Positions 60,573 to 64,000 of a stretch of 64,000 bases of DNA are shown here, piece by piece (the stretch's first letter is position 1; every line of letters begins with the position of its first letter). Under the pieces are notes generated by a model, which made no database searches, was not told the origin of the DNA, and saw only the letters and a program-made list of their open reading frames with translations. Position numbers and translations under genes: made by a program. Origin of the DNA: Phoebastria nigripes (taxonomy: Eukaryota > Chordata > Aves > Procellariiformes > Diomedeidae); contig JAYKAV010002929.1 in the NCBI GenBank assembly GCA_035582835.1, positions 135,474 through 199,473 of the forward strand, in the 5' to 3' direction.

Positions 60573-62754
60573 CCTCAAGGAGACTACCAATAACTGGGCT
60601 ATTGGGTAGATTTGGCAATCTAAATACAATAATTTCTAGACGGTAGGACACTATGCCCTGTTCCTGTGATCCTGTTGTCCACACTGTAGACCTAATTAAC
60701 CACCGCTCTGTTTCCAACTTTCAGCTCCTGGAAATCATGGAACAGAATGACTGGCCTGGCAAGGTGGGAAGCACTCTGGGTCCCGAAGGTTAGATATGGC
60801 CTTCAAGATACACATCATTCATTTTATGGCTCTAGATCCTGTCTTTTTTAACTCAGTTCACTATTTGCTGAATTCTGACTGACTTTCAAATATTCCTAGG
60901 ATGATGAAAAATCACATTCTTAGGCCATTAACCATTTACTCAAATAAATAATTTTCTAGCTCTAATTCTGAGGCTCTCTATTGCCTTGCAGTAGGAAGAA
61001 AATCTAATTTGCAATTCCAAAAGCATGGGGTTTTACTTAACTTTATAGAAAATTTCAAGTGGAGTACTGTTCTTAAGATGTATTAAATAAATACAAATTA
61101 CAGAAATAGAAAGGAAAATTAAGCTCTGCATGCTGGTAAGTTCCTCTTCTGTTACTATGGCAACCACAGTGGTACTCAAAATAGACAAGGTACTTTATCC
61201 TCCTGTCAGATAACATTTAACATTTTATTTGGTTTGTACTAGCTGGATCATGGAAACTAAACCCTCAAACAAAATTAAGTTCATATGTGCAATAAAGTAT
61301 ATGAAATCCAAAATAAATTGACACACACAACAATTTCTAAAAAGGGAAATAATAAATTGTATCTGAACGCTAAGGTCTTGCATTTATTGGTTTAAATTAG
61401 CTGGAGAAAAGAGATTATAGGTATTTCACCACTGACTTAACATTTTGGAATTTCTTCCTGATGTATTTTTGAAGTTTGTATCCATTTATTTGTTTTAGAA
61501 AAGGAACTTTTCAGACTTAGTCGCTAAAATAAGCCATCCCTAATAGTTCACTGTTATCTTGGGGCAAAATATTTGGGTGGGATTCTGAAGCTGAAATGCA
61601 AGTGTCCTCTGGCTTTGGATAGATTAAACTCCAAATCTCCTTCCATAATGGTGGAGGGATTCAGATTCAATGTCATTCTACACAATTCTAAACCATATAA
61701 TCAACTTATCCAAAATACTTACCAGATGATACACAAACTTCTTAAAAAGCATTTAAAAATTATTGTGTCCAATTAGAACCATAGTTAATGAGCTACACAT
61801 TTATTTCATTTTAAGGGATAAAAAAAAATTTCCATTAGTTCTTGATTGCTAACAAAATAGCAATTTATGAAATTCCTTTTCAAAATTAAAAGTGAGTTTT
61901 ACCTGAGGAAAGACAGTTTAAATTCTGAGCCAGACTGGGATTTGGTCTATTGTAGTTAATTTTTTCGTAAAGAAAGGTGAAAAAATATGCTAATGACTTT
62001 AATGGTAAGCAAGCACTATATGATTGCTCAGCCACAAAATATGAAGAGCAAGAATAAAGATTAACATTTACAGAGAATTACCCACGTAGACAGAGTATGT
62101 TAAATCAGTATAAACAGAATACGTTCCCAATCATTGATAAAATATTTAAGGTCCCTACATTCCTTTAGCTCTCATAAGTATTTAATTTCTAAGGTAACAG
62201 CAAAAACTAATTAAAATGCTTTGGTGTTATTTTCTTTTTTGTTCCAGTCCTGAAACCAGAGCACAGTGTGTGCACCACTCTAATGTGTCACATTTCTTCC
62301 AACTTTTTTAAATAGCCAGCAGCAAATAAAGATCACAAAAACTATATTCTTGCTGCTTTCTCCACTCTATTATACCCAAATCAATCCTAAAATACTTTCA
62401 ACAGTAATTTATGTCTACCCAGCAAAATCATGATGTGCCTGTACCACAGATAAGTACAACATATTAATTTTAACACAGGAATTTAACTGATAGTAATTGG
62501 CATAGGACATGATAATAGGAAAGACATAGCAGTGCTGGCCACAGTGCAGGGCAGTAACGCAACATTGCACCAGCCCTTCCTGCCTGCTTCTCTGTAGCAC
62601 TACGTCCTCAATGCTGTTTCAATCCACAGAGCAGAATGAAATCAGCCTCGGTAAGCCCACTCCTGCTACCAGTCACACCTTCATTTTAGGGTGCAGATAA
62701 AGTCAGAAGCAGGTTTTTGTAATGGCTTCTGAAGGGCTCAGCGTTTGATAATAT
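60573..62754. other. Non-coding stretch, about 2.2 kb
   Basis: No gene recognised. GTTACTATGGCAAC at 61151-61164 resembles an RFX X-box. The block at about 62.5-62.75 kb is less AT-rich. GTAAGCC at 62651-62657 could be read as a splice donor, but no exon supports it. Confidence 0.5.
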
Positions 62755-62819
62755 CTGCTCCTAATGCTGTCAGTGGTAAAAGTACCTCTGACTTCAGCAA
62801 GAGCAGCACTAGGTCAATC
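62755..62819. repeat. Ancient amniote repeat remnant, palindrome-like
   Basis: TGCTCCTAATGCTGTCAGTG, GTAAAAGTACC, TCTGACTTCAGCAAGAGCAG, CACTAGGTC parallels a motif frequent in reptile genomes (GCTCCCATTGAAGTCAATGG, AAAACTCCC, ATTGACTTCAGTGGGAGCAG, GATCAGGCCC). Its halves are imperfect inverted copies of each other. It abuts the young CR1, which may have inserted beside it. The identification is from memory and tentative. Confidence 0.4.
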
Positions 62820-62861
62820 ATGTCCTAGGTCACTCATAGCCTAGACAGGTGTACTCTGTGC

Positions 62862-63185
62862 TGGGTAAAAAACTGGCTGGGCGGCCGGGCCCAGAGAGTT
62901 GGGGTGAATGGAGCGAAGTCCACTTGGCGGCCGGTCACGAGCGGTGTACCCCAGGGCTCCGTTTTGGGGCCGGTCTTGTTCAATATCTTTATTAACGATC
63001 TGGACGAGGGGATTGAGTGCTCCCTCAGTAAGTTCGCAGACAACACCAAGCTGGGCGGGAGTGTCGATCTGCTCGAGGGCAGGAAGGCTCTGCAGAGGGA
63101 CCTGGACAGGCTGGATCGATGGGCTGAGGCCAACTGCATGAGGTTCAACAAGGCCAAGTGCCGGCTCCTGCACTTTGGCCACAAC
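62862..63185 (+). pseudogene. CR1 reverse-transcriptase fragment (ORF2)
   Basis: A continuous frame from KNWL (62868) to FGHN (63184) covers the C-terminal half of the reverse transcriptase, with the [10 protein letters not shown] block and the catalytic-site block, here FADNTKLGG. The second catalytic aspartate is Asn (codon AAC at 63042-63044), which would abolish polymerase activity. After the gap the same protein ends with VDEALRDMV and a TAG at 63745-63747, the usual CR1 C-terminus. The piece is truncated at the N-terminus and interrupted by Ns, so it is a dead copy. Confidence 0.9.
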
Positions 63186-63715
63186 NNNNNNNNNNNNNNN
63201 NNNNNNNNNNNNNNNNNNNNNNNNNNNNNNNNNNNNNNNNNNNNNNNNNNNNNNNNNNNNNNNNNNNNNNNNNNNNNNNNNNNNNNNNNNNNNNNNNNNN
63301 NNNNNNNNNNNNNNNNNNNNNNNNNNNNNNNNNNNNNNNNNNNNNNNNNNNNNNNNNNNNNNNNNNNNNNNNNNNNNNNNNNNNNNNNNNNNNNNNNNNN
63401 NNNNNNNNNNNNNNNNNNNNNNNNNNNNNNNNNNNNNNNNNNNNNNNNNNNNNNNNNNNNNNNNNNNNNNNNNNNNNNNNNNNNNNNNNNNNNNNNNNNN
63501 NNNNNNNNNNNNNNNNNNNNNNNNNNNNNNNNNNNNNNNNNNNNNNNNNNNNNNNNNNNNNNNNNNNNNNNNNNNNNNNNNNNNNNNNNNNNNNNNNNNN
63601 NNNNNNNNNNNNNNNNNNNNNNNNNNNNNNNNNNNNNNNNNNNNNNNNNNNNNNNNNNNNNNNNNNNNNNNNNNNNNNNNNNNNNNNNNNNNNNNNNNNN
63701 NNNNNNNNNNNNNNN
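63186..63715. other. Assembly gap (530 N)
   Basis: An unbroken block of N lies wholly inside the CR1. From the layout of CR1 the hidden bases should be the remaining C-terminal part of ORF2. The stated length is likely an estimate. Confidence 0.99.
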
Positions 63716-63806
63716 GTGTAGATGAGGCGCTTAGGGACATGGTTTAGTGGGCATGGTGGTGTTGGGTTGATGGTTGGACTTGATGATCTTAGAGGTCTTT
63801 TCCAAC

Positions 63807-63838
63807 CTTAATGATTCTATGATTCTATGATTCTATGA
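63807..63838 (+). repeat. CR1 terminal (ATTCTATG)n array
   Basis: About three and a half ATTCTATG octamers. This 3' tandem array is diagnostic of CR1 and marks the 3' end of the insertion. Confidence 0.95.
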
Positions 63839-64000
63839 TAATCTTGAGCTCTTGGGAGAATTTCATTCTGATGTACCAAGTACACTGGATGTAAGCAGGA
63901 GGCAAGCAGAATACTTCTGAATTTTATATAGACAAAGGGCTTGAGTTTTTCTTATACATGTATGGGATGTGCTTAATGCCCTAAACAGGCACCAGATTCA
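63839..64000. other. Non-coding flank
   Basis: Unique AT-rich sequence after the CR1 tail; nothing recognised. Confidence 0.6.

Larger units (their letters stand above)
62861..63838 (+). mobile_element. Young 5'-truncated CR1 LINE with N gap
   Basis: The element starts inside the reverse-transcriptase region (AAAAACTGGCTGGGCGGCCG at about 62867) and runs to the typical CR1 3' end: the ORF stop at 63745-63747, a short 3' UTR with TTGATGATCTTAGAGGTCTT and TTCCAACCT, and three to four copies of ATTCTATG ending at 63838. Endonuclease and the 5' part of ORF2 are missing, as usual for CR1 insertions. The middle is replaced by 530 undetermined bases. Close agreement with the avian CR1 consensus I know suggests a recent insertion. 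Confidence 0.95.

Noticed and set aside
60725..60785. GAAATCATGGAACAGAATGA... as another CR1 tail
   Set aside because: The similarity to the GAATCATAGAAT end is loose and the next 40 bases do not hold it.
62841..63740. Minus-strand frame of 299 codons
   Set aside because: Most of it is the N gap, and the rest is antisense to CR1 ORF2.
1..64000. CRISPR arrays, insertion sequences, operons or phage modules
   Set aside because: No spaced direct repeats, no prokaryotic gene density and clear avian LINE/LTR content.

Overview
This looks like a gene-free stretch of a bird genome, either a gene desert or the inside of a very large intron. The evidence for a bird is the repeat content. One CR1 LINE ends in the octamer tail (ATTCTATG)n at 63,807-63,838. 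A second, older CR1 lies on the opposite strand at 48,751-49,484. A GC-rich avian endogenous-retrovirus LTR lies at 28,896-30,047. There are also faint remnants of older amniote repeats. The rest is AT-rich unique sequence with short homopolymers. No Alu, L1, bacterial operon or CRISPR structure is visible. The isolated single Ns and one 530-bp N block suggest a draft short-read scaffold. The order cannot be fixed, but the CR1 and LTR types fit a neoavian bird.

Layout. 1-1.5 kb: AT-rich unique DNA. About 1.5-1.8 kb: two adjacent ancient repeat remnants. 1.8-28.9 kb: long non-coding stretch with simple repeats, a perfect 41-bp tandem duplication (17.37 kb), a purine-rich block (17.86-18.09 kb) and a pyrimidine-rich block (27.3-28.1 kb). 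28.89-30.05 kb: solo LTR on the minus strand, flanked by 5-bp target-site duplications and carrying an internal array of ~45-53-bp repeats. 30.05-48.75 kb: non-coding DNA with an (AAAC)n tract at 42.6 kb, its complementary (TTTG)n tract at 46.6 kb, a GC-rich G-quadruplex-like island at 37.2 kb and a tRNA-like ancient SINE remnant at 47.3 kb. 48.75-49.48 kb: old CR1. 49.5-62.7 kb: non-coding, with a very old CR1 at 57.2 kb and a CR1 3' tail at 60.45 kb. 62.86-63.84 kb: young 5'-truncated CR1 interrupted by the N block.

No host protein-coding exon, tRNA gene or rRNA could be supported. The longest gap-free frame (minus strand, 20,505-21,071) has no recognisable family. The only recognisable coding remnants are two pieces of CR1 reverse transcriptase, both defective. 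There is no network of cooperating genes here. The plausible functional content is regulatory: possible RFX/X-box-like sites, homeobox-type palindromes and AT-rich blocks that could be conserved non-coding elements. All of these are inferences needing alignment. I did not find a previously undescribed system that I could defend.
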